64,000 bases of DNA from Owenia fusiformis (GCA_903813345.2 CAIIXF020000002.1:6315772-6379771); one strand, 5' to 3'; shown: positions 1 through 13,035, counted from the stretch's first letter. Numbers and translations are program-made. The notes: generated by a model from the letters alone, not told the origin.

Positions 1-855
1 ATGAAGCATTATAAATTGTAATGTTCTGAGGAATTCAATGAGTCAAATAGATTATATTCAGATTTATTATCCAAGCAATCAATTAAACAAACACACAACA
101 TTTCACGATCAACATGTATACAAAAGATATCAAAATCCTTTGTTTGTATTTGTCCAGATGTTCAAGAGGAACACATTCTAGCAAACTTCCAAAAATCATT
201 TTCCCTTCTAGGCTCTTCTATTTACATTATGTCACGATGCCATACTTTCATCTCTCAAATTCATGAGAATGGAGGGAAACAAGCCATAGGGTTCAAAGAC
301 AATATCACTTATTTGCGAATTTGTGACTCTAAAGCAGTTACAGTTAAATCAATTCCTCACTATATTGAATGCACTTGTAACTGATCACACAGACACTTTG
401 TGACCACATTGACCGCTAACACCCATAGTTTTAACTCATTGTCACATTTTATGTTGACCATCACCAGATGTAATTTTGAGGTAATGATTATAACATTCTT
501 CAGCATTAAAAACAGATGTTTGGAGGTACCACAGTGTGTTTTAGAATATAATTTTCAGAAAATATACCCAATATCCCCTCTGACTATTCATGTGATTTTA
601 CAATTTTGACAATGATCTTAATATATATCTTAAAGGATCTTAAGAGTCTCAAATGCATCTTTCATGACCTTTTATGGAAGTATTGGAATGGGGATATTGT
701 TATGATTGCTGAACTACTACTGATTGGTTATATGTACAAGCTAGATTGATGAATCATCTCTCATTTATAGAGGGAATTTGACATTGCAGTCTAGCAAAGG
801 GTACTTAGATTCATAACAATCAAATATTCATCCCGACTTTATAACAAGCCATTAA

Positions 856-980
856 CAAAATGAAATGTCACCAGGTAGAAAAGTGTAACATTTGTTACAG
901 AAAGTGACACCAAGCACCAAAGTTGGTCACTGAAAATAACTGTAACAATATATCACCATTTCATAGTAATGACATAACAT
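856..980 (+). mobile_element. M2 MITE, diverged
   Basis: It runs from aaatgtcaccaggtagaaa through tttgttacagaaagtgac to gtaatgacataac. Confidence 0.55.
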
Positions 981-2089
981 AATAAAGTAGTACTTCATGA
1001 CAAGAATTAAATCATTGGACTTGTATTTAACTCGGCTGGGACTTATCCTTCTACTTACATTTACTGCCTACCCCCATCCTATTGCCGGAATTGATTCTCT
1101 TGATTTTGCCCTCGTTGTATTGAGGCAGACCCGTAGCATATGGATTGTGCATGATGGTTTCAATAGGTACGGGTATTTATCTACGGGGGTATTAACAGAG
1201 ATTTCTTTCACTTTGGTTCATAAGTTAATACTTTCTGCTAGAATTCCATTTCGTTATTAGTCGTGAGATTATTACCAAGTTGCGGTTTTACTTTCGCGGA
1301 TAGGTTTTAATTCATAAATGAAATCAGCTTTATGCAAATGTAATCCAGTATAAATATTGTTCCAATTGTATCGTTTTAATAATATTAATCCTCAATTTTA
1401 ATTTAGTTTCTCAGGATGTTCAAAATCTTTAGGTCAAGAGATCGAACATTTCTAGAGATCAAACATTTTAGTTGTGCATTATTCACTTTGTGTTTTTGTA
1501 AATAAATAATCCAGAGACTAGCTGATGATATATATTCATTTGCCCTATTCCAGAGGGTAGTGGTTCCTACTACCCTTTGAGCCTCAGGATCATCAAATGT
1601 CAATCAAATGAGGAGTACCAAATATTTTATCGCACCAGAATTGCACCAAATTCTGATGCTCACCAAACTGCACCAGGAAATCCAGAATGTATGCCCAATA
1701 TTTTCCTAACCAGGATATCAATATTTATAAAACCCTAGAATTTTTGAAGTGCGATCTATTATATGAGCAATGGTGTAGTATTTACATATCCTGTACTTCC
1801 TACTTTGAAATAACTTAATTAAACGTATGCCGCTTAATCCTGGCACTTTCTTATGCTAACTTTTCATGAATTTCTTGGAGTTATCTCAGAATTTGGACTT
1901 CCTGTTCTGCATTATTCTCTCCAGTTCGATCAAATCTTTTGTTCAATCTTTTCCCTCCGAATATGTTCAGTTATCTAATCCATGCATATGTATTGAATTT
2001 CGTACAATCAATGTTTACTAAGAATATACTGGTGAAATTCCTGGTTTAATGTTTGAGGTTTTCCCTGCAATTTTATTCTAAGTTTGTAT

Positions 2090-2540
2090 ACATATGTTAC
2101 TCATATTGTATATGTACCAATTTAATTAATTTTCTTGTTATGTACAAGTATATGTTATATTTTCAGCATCTGTATTTCATATATTATATTATGTACACAT
2201 GTATATATGTTACTCATTCAGCACATATATTTTACTATTCATCCTTTAACATGTGTTACAAATCTCATTTTTGCGTTACAAATGTCACTGATGTTACAGC
2301 TCTCATTTATATGTTACAAATTCACTACATCCATAATACACTTTCAGTTCATTTATGTTACATCTCCAGTATGACTTCACGTTACAAATCCATTTCATGT
2401 TTTATATATTCTACATATATGTGTGTTACATCTTCAACACGACTCCAGTATGAGTGTTACGTATCCAGTACATTCATTATATATGTTACGTCTCCATGTA
2501 TTCCTGTATTACATATCCAATACATGTGTAGTATATATTC
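2090..2540. repeat. Degenerate tgttaca-rich tandem region
   Basis: Units of about 20 bp built on tatgttacatctccagtatg recur irregularly. The 169-codon open frame here is a by-product of this composition. Confidence 0.6.
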
Positions 2541-2682
2541 AATCCACATTTACAATGAGTGATCTCTCCATAGGTATTATATAAATGCTCATTATCTCAG
2601 CTGCCTGGTATGCCAAGTAACAGTGGTGCTAATTAATTAAATCCACGAGTTGCACAGAGCACCTTGCCAAAATTGCAAATGT

Positions 2683-2975
2683 AGCATTTGATCATTTGAC
2701 TCCACCTAGCTTTAAGGATAACTTAGTGTAGTAGCTCCCTTGGTATATACTCCAGAGTAAAATTGTAGTATTTATAGTATTTATTAATCATTTGACTCAA
2801 TGTAGCTGTTAGAATATTTTATCAAATGTGAAGTATAGTAGCTCGCTTGGTAAACCATCCAGAGCAAATTTGAAAATGTAGTATTTCACCATTTAACTCC
2901 ACCTAAGGTAGCTTTAAGAATAACTTATTAAATGTGTAGCGTAGTAGCTTGCTTTGTACGTACTACAGAGTATTT
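2683..2975. repeat. About 100-bp tandem repeat, three copies
   Basis: catttgactc recurs at 2693, 2789 and 2890, each followed by a tagct(g/t)ttaagaat block, then gtagtagct(c/t)gcttggta and a ccagagta end. Confidence 0.8.
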
Positions 2976-3223
2976 TTGTCTTGTTTGTTAGAGATTTTTT
3001 CTTGTGTGATAACTGAATGCGTCCTGAAGTGTTTTGCTTTGTTCCAGCGTGTATACACACAGCCTTAATATTTGTTTTTTCATCACTGATAAAAACTGAT
3101 TGAATGTGATGTTTTCATCCAAACTTTTATTGCGATATAACTGTCTGATTTGTGCTGCTCATTATACACAGACTAATTTAGACTTGAATTGATAGTTTTC
3201 TGGTATAATATTATTACTGTCAG

Positions 3224-3297
3224 GTGACCTTTATGTACATAGACTTCAGGTGACTTATTTTATGTACATAAACTTATTTTATGTACATAAACTTATT
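3224..3297. repeat. Short tandem of ttatgtacataaactta
   Basis: Three to four units of about 19 bp around tttatgtacataaac, each containing the palindrome atgtacat. Confidence 0.75.
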
Positions 3298-5062
3298 CAT
3301 CGGATGTATGATCATCCAGGGGAAATCAATATTTACAAACTTGTATGTTTTCTTAAAAGTTCCATTCTCAATTTGGTTTGAACCAATTATAAATGAAACA
3401 TGTTTCAAAGCCTTTTCAGAAAATTTCTCAAAATTAGTATGAAAGAAAAACAATTTTATTTGTAATCGCATGGAACGGGATATTACTAAATTCACAAGTA
3501 TTCAAAAATGGATACATTAGGGTTTGTTTTCATTGTTTTAATTTAATTCATAAGCGCATGCACTCAAATCTTTTCCCATTGGTGGTCTGAGTTTCAAAAT
3601 TAACGAAAAGTTTTCGGGAATGTGACAATTGTGGTCGCTAATCTCAAGTTATTAGCACTTCATACTTAGTTCATAATTCTCAGTTTCACTTGTGAATCAA
3701 TGGAAATGTACACATTTAATTTAGTTTAGATACTCCAAAAAATAACCGCAATTTTGAATATGGCACGAAACCCCCTCAAATGTCACCTAAAGGTGTCAAC
3801 CTCCAGTGTTTATGAAGCAAAACATAGGCTACATTTATCTCTTTAAATCCTATGTTTTTTATTCAAAAGATGCCATTTTATAAATGTGATGTCAAATGTA
3901 TAAAAAACAGCAATGCCATAAAATTGTTTACTCATTTGATCTTGGGCGATTAAATTAGTCCGGGTGATTTTTCAAAATATTTATGGGTGTTATGGTCAAC
4001 CTATTGATGGATAATTGGCCAGATATAATAATTCATCCATTAAAAGGTTTTTTCAATTACAGGGTCATGAAAATAGGCATCAGTCTTATCTTGCTTCACC
4101 TTGAAGCAAAATAGAAATTGATACATTATTATGGTATCAAACATGAAACAGAGTGTCACTTTGCATTACCCTGACATGTAAATAATGGTAAATTATAACT
4201 GGGTACTCCAGGAAGACCAGCTCCTATAATGATTATAAGCTCAAATCTAACTCAACAGAATAATTCTTGGCTGCAGATAAGGCCATGATTAAAGGCATCA
4301 TATTGTCTCTTAAATGAGAAATAAAACTTCATACCATCCTCAGCATCTTGCATCTTGTTAAAAAATAAATAAAGAGGTAATCCCTACATGTACTAAAATA
4401 ATATACCAATGATCTCATTCCACAAAGGGCAACATAGTGAAATATAATCCTTCTAAGCCAGTACCCCTAGAACAGCCCCCCTGCAAGGTGGTAATAATAT
4501 GTTTCAAACTTATTTATTGAATTATATTCTATGAAAAACTTCATGACACGTCAACTTAAAAAATAGATTCTTGCACTAAAATATGGGTCTAAGAATGCAA
4601 TTTATTTATGTCACTCAGTTATATGGTGCCACTAATGGGCATTATCTCCATATTTTTTTCTTTGTGAATCACCAGTAGGCTTTTTGACCTTTCTTTGATG
4701 TTCCTCATAGACATTATGATGCAGTTTGATTTTTTTGTGAAATAAAAAATTAATGGTCGTGCTTTTTTAATACATTTTCTTGCATTTTCTAGTTTAGAGG
4801 AATTGTTCTGATATGGACTGACATAAAGTCAGAGATTTTATTCGAGTGAAAAGACTGGTAAATCGCCATTTTTGTAGAAATTTCAAAAAGTTTGAATAAG
4901 CCTATTGTTTTTGCACAATTATATTAATAGCCAAATAAAGCTAAAAGCAATCACGAGGAACTCCGCAAATATGTATTTCCAAAACATTTACTGAGCTACT
5001 CCTCCCATATCATAACTCACCCTTAACATTTTCCCTCAATTCCACATCTATTTCATGCCCGT

Positions 5063-5205
5063 TCTCTCTAAAATTTGAATGAACCGCCTGATTTTCTTGG
5101 ATTTCTTTACAATTTAGAGTGTTAACTATATGCCTATGTAAATCATTCCTTGCTAATTCCACTCTTTTCCACTCTTATTTTCCATTTCAAAACATGATCA
5201 CCATG
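5063..5205 (+). repeat. R1 repeat, copy 1
   Basis: R1 is recognised by ctctctaaaatttgaat, then tacaatttagagtgttaact, tactttattccttgct, ccactcttttccactct and aaaacatgacc. This copy has all blocks, with actcttattttcc in the penultimate one. Confidence 0.85.
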
Positions 5206-5504
5206 ACAGGGTCGTTCAGAGTCTCTGGCATTATTAATGGGGTTTTGATCATTGGAGTATAACATGGGGAGGGGAATCATTCATGTGTAGTAACATTAAT
5301 CTAACATGGTTGATTGCATGGTCAGCGTGTCACAACAATAATCAGAATTCCAAAAAGGCCATCATAGAAAAACTCAAAGAACTGTAAGGGATGCAAGGGG
5401 TCACCAGAAAATATGAATGTATATAGAGGGAGAGCCATTCTGATAAACCAGGTTCCATTTTTATCTAGAGCGAGGAGAGCAAGTACTTTCTTCAAAAGAT
5501 AGTA

Positions 5505-5688
5505 CAGTAAAACCTGTCTTATCCAAACACCCCTGGGACTGGCCAAAAGTGTTCAGATTGGCAGGTGTTCACATTTCAAGGTTTTTAACATTGAAGTCAA
5601 TGGCGGATTCAAAAATGGAACCAAAACTCATTTACATTGAGAAGTGTTCAGATTAGAGAGGTGTTCAGATATACAGATTTTCTTATAG
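5505..5688 (-). mobile_element. M1 MITE (Tc1/mariner-like ends)
   Basis: The left end TA|CAGTAAAACCTGTCT and right end atatacagattttcttatag are imperfect inverses. Inside are spaced gtgttca motifs (aagtgttcagatt, aggtgttcaca, aggtgttcagat). Confidence 0.72.
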
Positions 5689-6108
5689 AACATAGAGAAT
5701 GTGATAACCCAGTTTGATTTTGGTTTGATTCCCTCAGAAACTTCTTCACTTAAGATAAATTAAAGAATTCAAAATCATTAATTCTAAATCTTCAAGAGAG
5801 AAACTCAACAATACAAAATTGAAATACTGAATACACAAGAAAAAGGACATTACTCATTAGCGTTGACTCAAAACAGTTAATGAAATAAAAATTAACTATA
5901 AAGTGTCAAATCAAATTCATAAATAATTTTACAAGAGTAAATGATACACTACTTTATTGAACATTTTCTCATATCTGATTTAAAAATGAAATAAAATCCT
6001 CCAGGAACTTTATAATTGGAGAGATGTGTAATTAAGAGCAGACGACAGTGACCAGTACAACAGTAAACCCATCCGCAAATTTTCAATAATCATACCTACT
6101 TTACCCTA

Positions 6109-6250
6109 TTTCTTTAAAAAAATTGAATAAATTGTCTAATTTTCTTGCATTTCTATACAATTTAGAGTGTTAACTACATGTCTGTTTACTTTATTCCTTG
6201 CTAATTCCACTCTTTTTTAGTTTATTTTCCATTTTAAATCATGCCCATCG
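6109..6250 (+). repeat. R1 repeat, copy 2
   Basis: All blocks are present; the first reads ctttaaaaaaattgaataaa. Confidence 0.85.
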
Positions 6251-6408
6251 TGCTTTTTAACTCAAAGAGTAATGACAATCACAAACAATAACTGAAAAAT
6301 GAGGTAGAATATGCATCACCTAAATGAGGTGTGAGGTCAAAGGTTGCTAAATGAGGCGGTTACTGTATAGTGAGGTCAGAAGTTTCCACCTGACTGATTT
6401 CTTAATAG

Positions 6409-6505
6409 AAGTCTTGCATGGGGTTATTTGTCTTGCATGAGGTTATTTGTCTTGCATGGGGTTATTTGTCTTGCATATGGTTATTTGTCTTGCATGGGGT
6501 TATTT
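6409..6505. repeat. 19-bp minisatellite, 5 copies
   Basis: gtcttgcatggggttattt is repeated five times with one or two changes per unit. Confidence 0.9.
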
Positions 6506-6867
6506 CATTATGACCAATTATACTCTTATATGTTCCCATCTAACTGTTCTTTATACCTTTTGGTCTTTTCCCCTTTGGGATTTGCATATACACATCTATG
6601 ACTGGCAGACATTAAAAAAACATCAAAGGAAGGGGAGGGTCACTCAAGGCAGTTTTGATTGGTTTTATTAAACAGCATTCAGATGTGATTAATTGAAAAA
6701 CAGACAATTAATCAGAAAAATGTACTTTGCAATCATCTATCCTGCCCCACTTAATAGCCCCATTTTACACGAGCAAGCCTGGCTGACAATATTTACAATA
6801 AAGATGGCACTGATAATGCCAGAATGAATTTCTTGAACTGAGTTCTAGTATACAACACATACACAGA

Positions 6868-7065
6868 CAGTAAAACCTGTATATCGAAACACATCTCTAA
6901 TCCAAACACGTCACATGTGAACACGTCACATCTTGGTCCCAAATTTGTAATCTTCCATTGACTCACATGTTAAGAAACCTTGAAATATAAACACCTGTTA
7001 ATTTGCTAATATGAACACTTTTGGTCAGGATCAGGTGTTTAGATTAGACAGGTTTGATCATACTG
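6868..7065 (+). mobile_element. M1 MITE
   Basis: cagtaaaacctgtatatc at the left and gacaggtttgatcatactg at the right are inverted; TA follows the right end. The inner region keeps ccattgactcacatgttaag. Confidence 0.75.
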
Positions 7066-7321
7066 TATATATTTATGTATATGCCAGACATCTGTGTTTT
7101 GTTTTATCAGTGAGTTTATTTCCTCACAAGTTGAGTACAGAGAATATCTCCTATCAATTGCCTTTAAGGCTTTACAGGTAGTTTTAAGGTATAAAGGGAA
7201 GAATTCAAAAGGAAAACTGTCCAAATCTACTCTACACAAAAAAATCTTTATTTTGAATCCTAAAATTCAAGATACCGTATGTTAAACATAATTCAAGGTC
7301 TCTTTAAGGAACAAGCAACAG

Positions 7322-7352
7322 ACATTTTGTTCTAACAGATAGAACAAAATGT
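7322..7352. repeat. Perfect 13-bp hairpin
   Basis: acattttgttcta and tagaacaaaatgt are exact inverses separated by five bases (acaga). Confidence 0.85.
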
Positions 7353-8154
7353 TTGATCGAACAAGATAGAGATGGGATCTAAATATCAATCTAGGGTCAG
7401 TTGGGATGTCACCTCAAAAGTCCACTCATCACTCATCAAGAAACCATTTCTTTGATATTATCACAAAACCTGAAGGGACCCAGAAATTTCAATTTAGCTC
7501 TAAGTGAAACTGCTGTCCTGAAGATTCCTGTACTGTAGTTTTCACGATTCTTTAGTATTTTACTGCCTTATGAAATCAAGGAACAGGGAATCATGTCAAT
7601 TAAGAATTGTCAATTTGAGACAGGTAAAATTCATGAATCTGACCTAATTAGCAAATTACAGCAGAATTAACATAAAATGAAACTAACTTTATTTACAGTA
7701 CGTATGTTTGGTATATCATCTCTCTAATATAGTAAAGCACTGAATCCAATGGAATTAACAGGAGGTATCCAAGCTTAAAATTATGCAAGATTAAGTCAGA
7801 TAATTAAAAGAAATTAGATTCGATTTTCTTTTGTTTCTAAGACAGGCATTGAATTTAATACAATCCATGCATATCATTTAGTAGAAGGGGTCTATCAAAG
7901 ATTGAGAGATGAGACTATCAAAGAAAGAATCTCCGATTTTCTGTCACAGTGTAGCGTACCATGAAACAAATGATGCTCAATAATTCTTAAATTCTTTCAT
8001 CTTCGTTGCAATCTGAATGAATAAAGTCAAAAGTTCATATTTGGAAATTACTCCCCTAAAAATGATATTTTCTGGACCTTTTGCCAAGCTATCATGGGCA
8101 AATTATTACCCATCCCTAAAGTCCTAGGCATGGATTTATGCCTAGAGTCAATGT

Positions 8155-8284
8155 ATTTTTCTTTAAAATTTGAATGAATTTTCTTGCATTTCTATACAAT
8201 TAGAGTATTTATAACATGTCTCTTTATTTATTCCTTGCTGTTTCCACTCGTTTCCTCTCTATTTTTGCACTTTAAAATGACCGA
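8155..8284 (+). repeat. R1 repeat, copy 3
   Basis: It lacks about 11 bp after ttgaatgaa and ends ctttaaaatgaccgat. Confidence 0.82.
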
Positions 8285-8587
8285 TTAGACATTTTCTCAA
8301 GGTAAAAAAGCAACTTCATTGAACACAAAATCTGACTGATTTATTTTTCAACTGAATATAAAATACAATTGTATCTTTTTTCAGTATCAACTCTGATCTG
8401 ACAACACTTTTTATATCAAATAAATGATGGGTCTTGTTTAAAATGAATAATTGGTCTTTCTTAAGAAGTCTCAAGATCAAAGTAAACTTCTTTAACAACA
8501 TATGTTAGTCAAACTAATTAGTAATAAAAAATGAAATTGTTAATATGTCCAAAAATGCCCTGCATAGTCCATGGTGGGACAAGAAAA

Positions 8588-8744
8588 ATGTCACCACTTT
8601 ATGTCGCCATTCTATTACAGCTGCCAAATGCTCAACACCAACCGCTGACCACCAAACACCAACCACTGAACAACAACCACCAAACACAATCCAAAACAAA
8701 AGTTGGAGCCTATAACAATTTGTCACCACTTTTGGTAGTGACAT
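8588..8744 (+). mobile_element. M2 MITE, 157 bp
   Basis: The ends atgtcaccactttatg and ttttggtagtgacat are inverted. The middle is a degenerate array of ccaaacaccaaccactgaa units, which accounts for the open frames on both strands here. Confidence 0.78.
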
Positions 8745-9379
8745 AAAATTGGAAGATAAGAAAGAAGTAAAATCAAATATTTGGAAAGGGCGCAGTTCTA
8801 CCCGTATAATATCAAATTATGTTTTATGATAAACTCTGAATCTGATCTGAGAATTCCAGAAGAATCTCCTTAATTAAATTTCCTAAATCTTGTGGTGACA
8901 ATATAAAAGATCACAGGAATTCCCCTTGAAAAAATCTGTTGAAAAATATTCCTCTTTTCCTCCCTCCCTCCCAACTCCCCCTTTCCTTCCCCTCTCTATA
9001 AAGATGAAAAGGCAACCAAAAGTGAGAAGAAACAGTATACTGTCTAAATTAAAACCAAAATAATGCATAATTTACATTTATAAACAATGGAATAAATGCC
9101 CAATAAAAATGAGAAAGACATTGACACAGTACATTGACGTTTAATTAAAAATTTATGTCAAGTTTTTATATCACCAACAACTTGGGAAATTAGACGCATG
9201 ACTCATCAAGATAACTATTGTCTTAGCGTTTGATAATTCTTGTCCTTAATCAATTTTGAAAAATATATCACTTTATGTTATGAAGTTCTTAAATGAAAAA
9301 CATTGTTTTAGTTTCCACCATAGATATTGAGCTGAAAGTTAACATCCAGGAATAATCTGTCAGAAAGGGAGTTCAGGGA

Positions 9380-9490
9380 AATATTAAGCTTTAATATCAA
9401 AGTAATAAGCATTTATGTTGAAGTAATAAGCTTTGCATTAAAATAATAAGCATTGGTGCAAAAGCAATAAGTTTTGGTGTGAAGGTTTGG
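9380..9490. repeat. Degenerate 20-22-bp tandem (gtaataagc)
   Basis: Five units share agtaataagcttt or close variants. Confidence 0.65.
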
Positions 9491-9842
9491 CAGGATAATA
9501 ATGAGGTATTTTTCATGAGGTCAGAACAACCCTTAAGTTGTCAGCTTTGATCAAATGTTTTCCTAAATTGAGAAACATCTCTGTAACATACCTTTAACAG
9601 AACTTCTTCACCTCTTGAATCCCAGGTTCTAAACTTGGGTTTGAAGCCAAGGAATCTTTCATTTTTGCCAGCCTTCGACATTTTACTGCATGTACATACA
9701 TATACAACAGGCGATGCTCAACTTAGTGAGATCAGTCGGCAGAGATCATTTCTACACATTTTAATTTTTACACATTTTGGTGTAAATTGGATGAAACTGT
9801 CCAAATTAGAGCGATTTTAGTGAAAAATTTTGTGACCGATTT

Positions 9843-9885
9843 TCTCGTCACTTTAGGTTTCAAGGTCATTTCTAAGGTGACGAGA
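9843..9885. repeat. Inverted repeat tctcgtcac / gtgacgaga
   Basis: tctcgtcactttag and ctaaggtgacgaga pair over about 13 bp with one mismatch around a 15-base loop. Confidence 0.7.
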
Positions 9886-10585
9886 AATCTTGTCACTTTG
9901 GGAAGTCAAGAGGTTTAAGAGATGTACATTCCTTCACATAAGTTTGGCAACTGATTTAGTCTCATCCAATCAGATGAGGTCACATTATTACTTGCATAAA
10001 AGTCATGCAGGATTTTGTGCCTGTGTAACCCTCAAAAATCCTAAGTTACTCAGCTTTTTTATCAAAATGCTTTGAGTAATTAAACCTACATTGTAACTCT
10101 AGCCTGTGCCTACTAGAATCATTGATGTATTCTCTCTCGGGCTCAAGAAGCTAAAGCCCTGTTACAAATTGCTATTAACAATGAAACACTATTAAGGACA
10201 TGCTTACTTAACTCTTAATCTCCAAGATATTTGATACATCCATCCAGTGCAAGGGGCTTATATTATGAGATAGACTTATCAAGCGTTGCATCGCAGGCAA
10301 ATGGGAATAAAGTGAACAATTACAAATAATCCCAAAAATTTTCATCTTTATAACAAGGTAACATGTCATAGCATGAGAGGTATACTATACCAGGGGATTT
10401 CATATTCCATACAGTTGACCTCATGAGAGGTGAACAATTATCTATGATATTTCAACTGTATAGCACAAAACATACCAGAGATTGCATTCAAATTTTACAA
10501 AGAAAATGTGAGAATATCCAAATGTCTAAATTGCAAGCAGGAGCAGGAGCTCAATAATATTTATGATTTGACTTTTTGAGACAGG

Positions 10586-10593
10586 ATAATTTC
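10586..10593. repeat. Target-site duplication, left copy (ATAATTTC)
   Basis: This 8-bp sequence is identical to 11802-11809 and directly abuts the inverted terminal repeat. Confidence 0.92.
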
Positions 10594-11801
10594 TAGAGAA
10601 GGGTCGGCTACGGTTCGGTTCGATTAACCGCGGTTTTTGGCCTCACGGTTCTACTGGGACCGTCTGATCACCAAGAACCGAGCCCAGAACGGTTCCATCA
10701 TTCCCGGGGAAATACTTTATTTTCGTGCAGTGTAACATGAATACCAATTTTTTTGCGCAAATAATTACAGCTCTATTTCATCTAAATAGCGAATGAAAAA
10801 AACATTTAAACGACAATTGAACAACTTTAAACGATCCATACGGTAATAAAATCGTCTCCTTGGATATTTCATTGTTCTTCCACGTCTCAAGGGAACATAA
10901 TTCTACTTGCGAGCGTGAATTTATTTCGTGCGGAAACACTTGTGTTTTAAAAATGGCGGACAGTTTTCGAAGTCTTAGGCAAAGAGCTAGTAAAACCATA
11001 ATAGAGCCTTTCCCTGCAATGCCTAAGTTGGATGCTTGGAAGTATTCGGTTTCTACGATGAAAATACGTCTACCCTATGTCGGTTGTGCAACACGACATT
11101 GAAATACGCTGCAGGTTTCCAATTTTTGTGATAGAAACTTTTTGTAAATTTTTTTAATTTTAAAAATTAAGACCGCGATCTTTATTAGACTTCAATTCAT
11201 TCCCTATCTTGTAACTGCCTCCTATTACCCACTCATATGCCTCCTATTACCCACTCATAGTAACATTTTTTATGACTGATATATACACTTTTTCATGTGT
11301 CCTACCTCAGGTCCCAAGTCAGGTTGAGAATTTGGGTAAACACCCCTAGCTCCACTGCACTGTTATTCCCAACTGGAGGACAACTGTGCTATCCATATAA
11401 TTTTAGTTTTCAGGAAACACATTGTCTGCCGTGAGGAAACATATTGAAAGGTCTTACCCAACCAGACCCAGTTTAAAAAGGAATCCCTCTCATCTAATAC
11501 GGGGCAAGCAACTTGTTGATAGCCACATACAAATAATTCAATTCTAGTTATTTAATTCCATAATTATTCAATGATTATCAGCTATCATCATTCCATATTG
11601 ATCATTTATAAGATTGAAAATGAAATTATATCCCCTAATAATACAAAATAAAAGTGAAACACCTTTTTATGTTGCCATATTTGTGGCACCAATTGCAATT
11701 TATGAGGCCCACCTTATTAAGTATATGATTGAAGAACCGACCGAACCGAGAGACAAGAACCGAGAATCGTACCGAACCGAACCGTGACCGACCCTTCTCT
11801 A
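10594..11801 (+). mobile_element. hAT deletion derivative, 1208 bp, with 8-bp target duplication
   Basis: The left end TAGAGAAGGGTCGG is the inverse of the right end CCGACCCTTCTCTA, and both are flanked by the direct repeat ATAATTTC (10586-10593 and 11802-11809). An 8-bp duplication and this end type are typical of hAT elements. Subterminal DNA is packed with CGGTTC/GAACCG motifs on both sides, likely transposase-binding sites. Inside are remnants of a BED-finger transposase (separate entries). The catalytic core is missing, so it is non-autonomous. A 22-bp tandem duplication (cctattacccactcat) sits at 11217-11260. Confidence 0.92.
10953..11483 (+). pseudogene. BED zinc-finger exons of a hAT transposase, frameshifted and truncated
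   Basis: Exon 1 starts at ATG 10953 (MADSFRSLRQRASKTI) and reads to DAWKY. A one-base loss at about 11046 then shifts the frame, after which FGFYDENTSTLCRLCNTTLK is readable up to GCTGCAG|GTTTCC at 11114. A second exon after ttttcag (11414) continues NTLSAVRKHIERSYPTRPSL. Together these give the C-x-x-C...H-x(3-5)-H pattern of a BED finger. No catalytic domain follows. The frameshift and truncation make this a relic. The finger may once have bound the CGGTTC repeats at the element ends; that is inference. Confidence 0.75.
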
Positions 11802-11809
11802 ATAATTTC
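11802..11809. repeat. Target-site duplication, right copy (ATAATTTC)
   Basis: This is the right partner of the 8-bp duplication at 10586-10593. Confidence 0.92.
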
Positions 11810-11947
11810 GAAAGATGAGACTATCTATTTTCTATCAGTTTCTATTTACCAATAATTATCATTTGTTTGCAGTACAGATATCTTTATCAATTTCCACCTA
11901 AAATGTGGACATATTGACTGGACTTCTGGCATGATTTTTATAAGAGT

Positions 11948-12027
11948 GTTGAATTCATGTCTGTTTACTTTATTCCTTGCTAATTCCACTCTTTACCAAT
12001 GTATTTTCAATTTTAAAACATTCTCAT
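11948..12027 (+). repeat. R1 repeat, copy 4, 5' truncated
   Basis: It begins at catgtctgtttactttattc and continues to ttttaaaacattctcat; the first hairpin block is absent. Confidence 0.75.
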
Positions 12028-12513
12028 AAGTCATATCGATGAGATGACTCCTGTTGACCATATAAGTTGACAGGGAAAAGGTCTTCCTGAAGTATCGGAT
12101 GTTCCCAAATGCAGGATATTAAAGGAAATTGTTGCAGAAAGTTCAAATATTCAGTTTCAAAACCTTATAAAAGTCTACTTTACCTCAAAATGTATTTACA
12201 TTTTGCTACACTTCCCCCCATTGAAATAAATTCAGAGAGTTCGTCCTCAGATTATATCTCATAACTACTAAAAATCTGTCAAATGATATTGTGACAATAT
12301 TTAGATAACAACCGAGAAATAAGATCAATACAGAAGCAATTTTAAAAGGGTTATAATTACGAATTACAGAAAAAATTATGCATGAATTGAAATTATACTC
12401 TATGATGTTATTGTTAAGGATGATAGTAATTAACAAGTGAGTCACGCTCTATGGACGTCTTGTCACACAATTCGCCACCAAAAGATTTCTCCGATCCTTC
12501 ATATTTTCCTCAT

Positions 12514-12655
12514 TTCCTCTCTAAAATTTGAATGAACTACATAATTTTCTTGCATTTCTATACAATTTAGAGTGTTAACTACATGTCTGTTTATTTCATT
12601 CCTTGCTAATTTCACCATTTTCCATTCAATTTTGGAATTTAAAACACGGCCCTCA
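12514..12655 (+). repeat. R1 repeat, copy 5
   Basis: Complete; ccattttccattcaattttgg replaces the usual double ccactct block. Confidence 0.83.
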
Positions 12656-13035
12656 TGAAATATTTACGCAGGTTTTTGAATGAGCATTTTTATGATTGAT
12701 AGACATTTGAGACACTATGGGAAGCATAGCATTGATTGTTTCAGATTCTGAGAGCTCTAAGAAGTATGATTAAGAATAATTAAGATTTTGAATAACAGAG
12801 TTACATCAGTTCCTAATTACAGTTTTATATCAGTTTCTAATGGTCAGTCTTACATCAGGTACATTTTAGTTTCTAATTGACAGGTTGACCATATTTGGAA
12901 CAACTAATTCAGTTCTTTTAAACCTGAAGTGAGGATAAAGCACGAACAGCAACATTACATGTTACATCAATTTCCTGTGATTCTCTCTTTATGTTTTGTC
13001 TTCTTCACACAAACATTTTCACCACAACTTGTCTA

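Noticed and set aside
2053-2562. 169-codon plus-strand frame
   Set aside because: It coincides with the degenerate tgttaca tandem region and has no domain.
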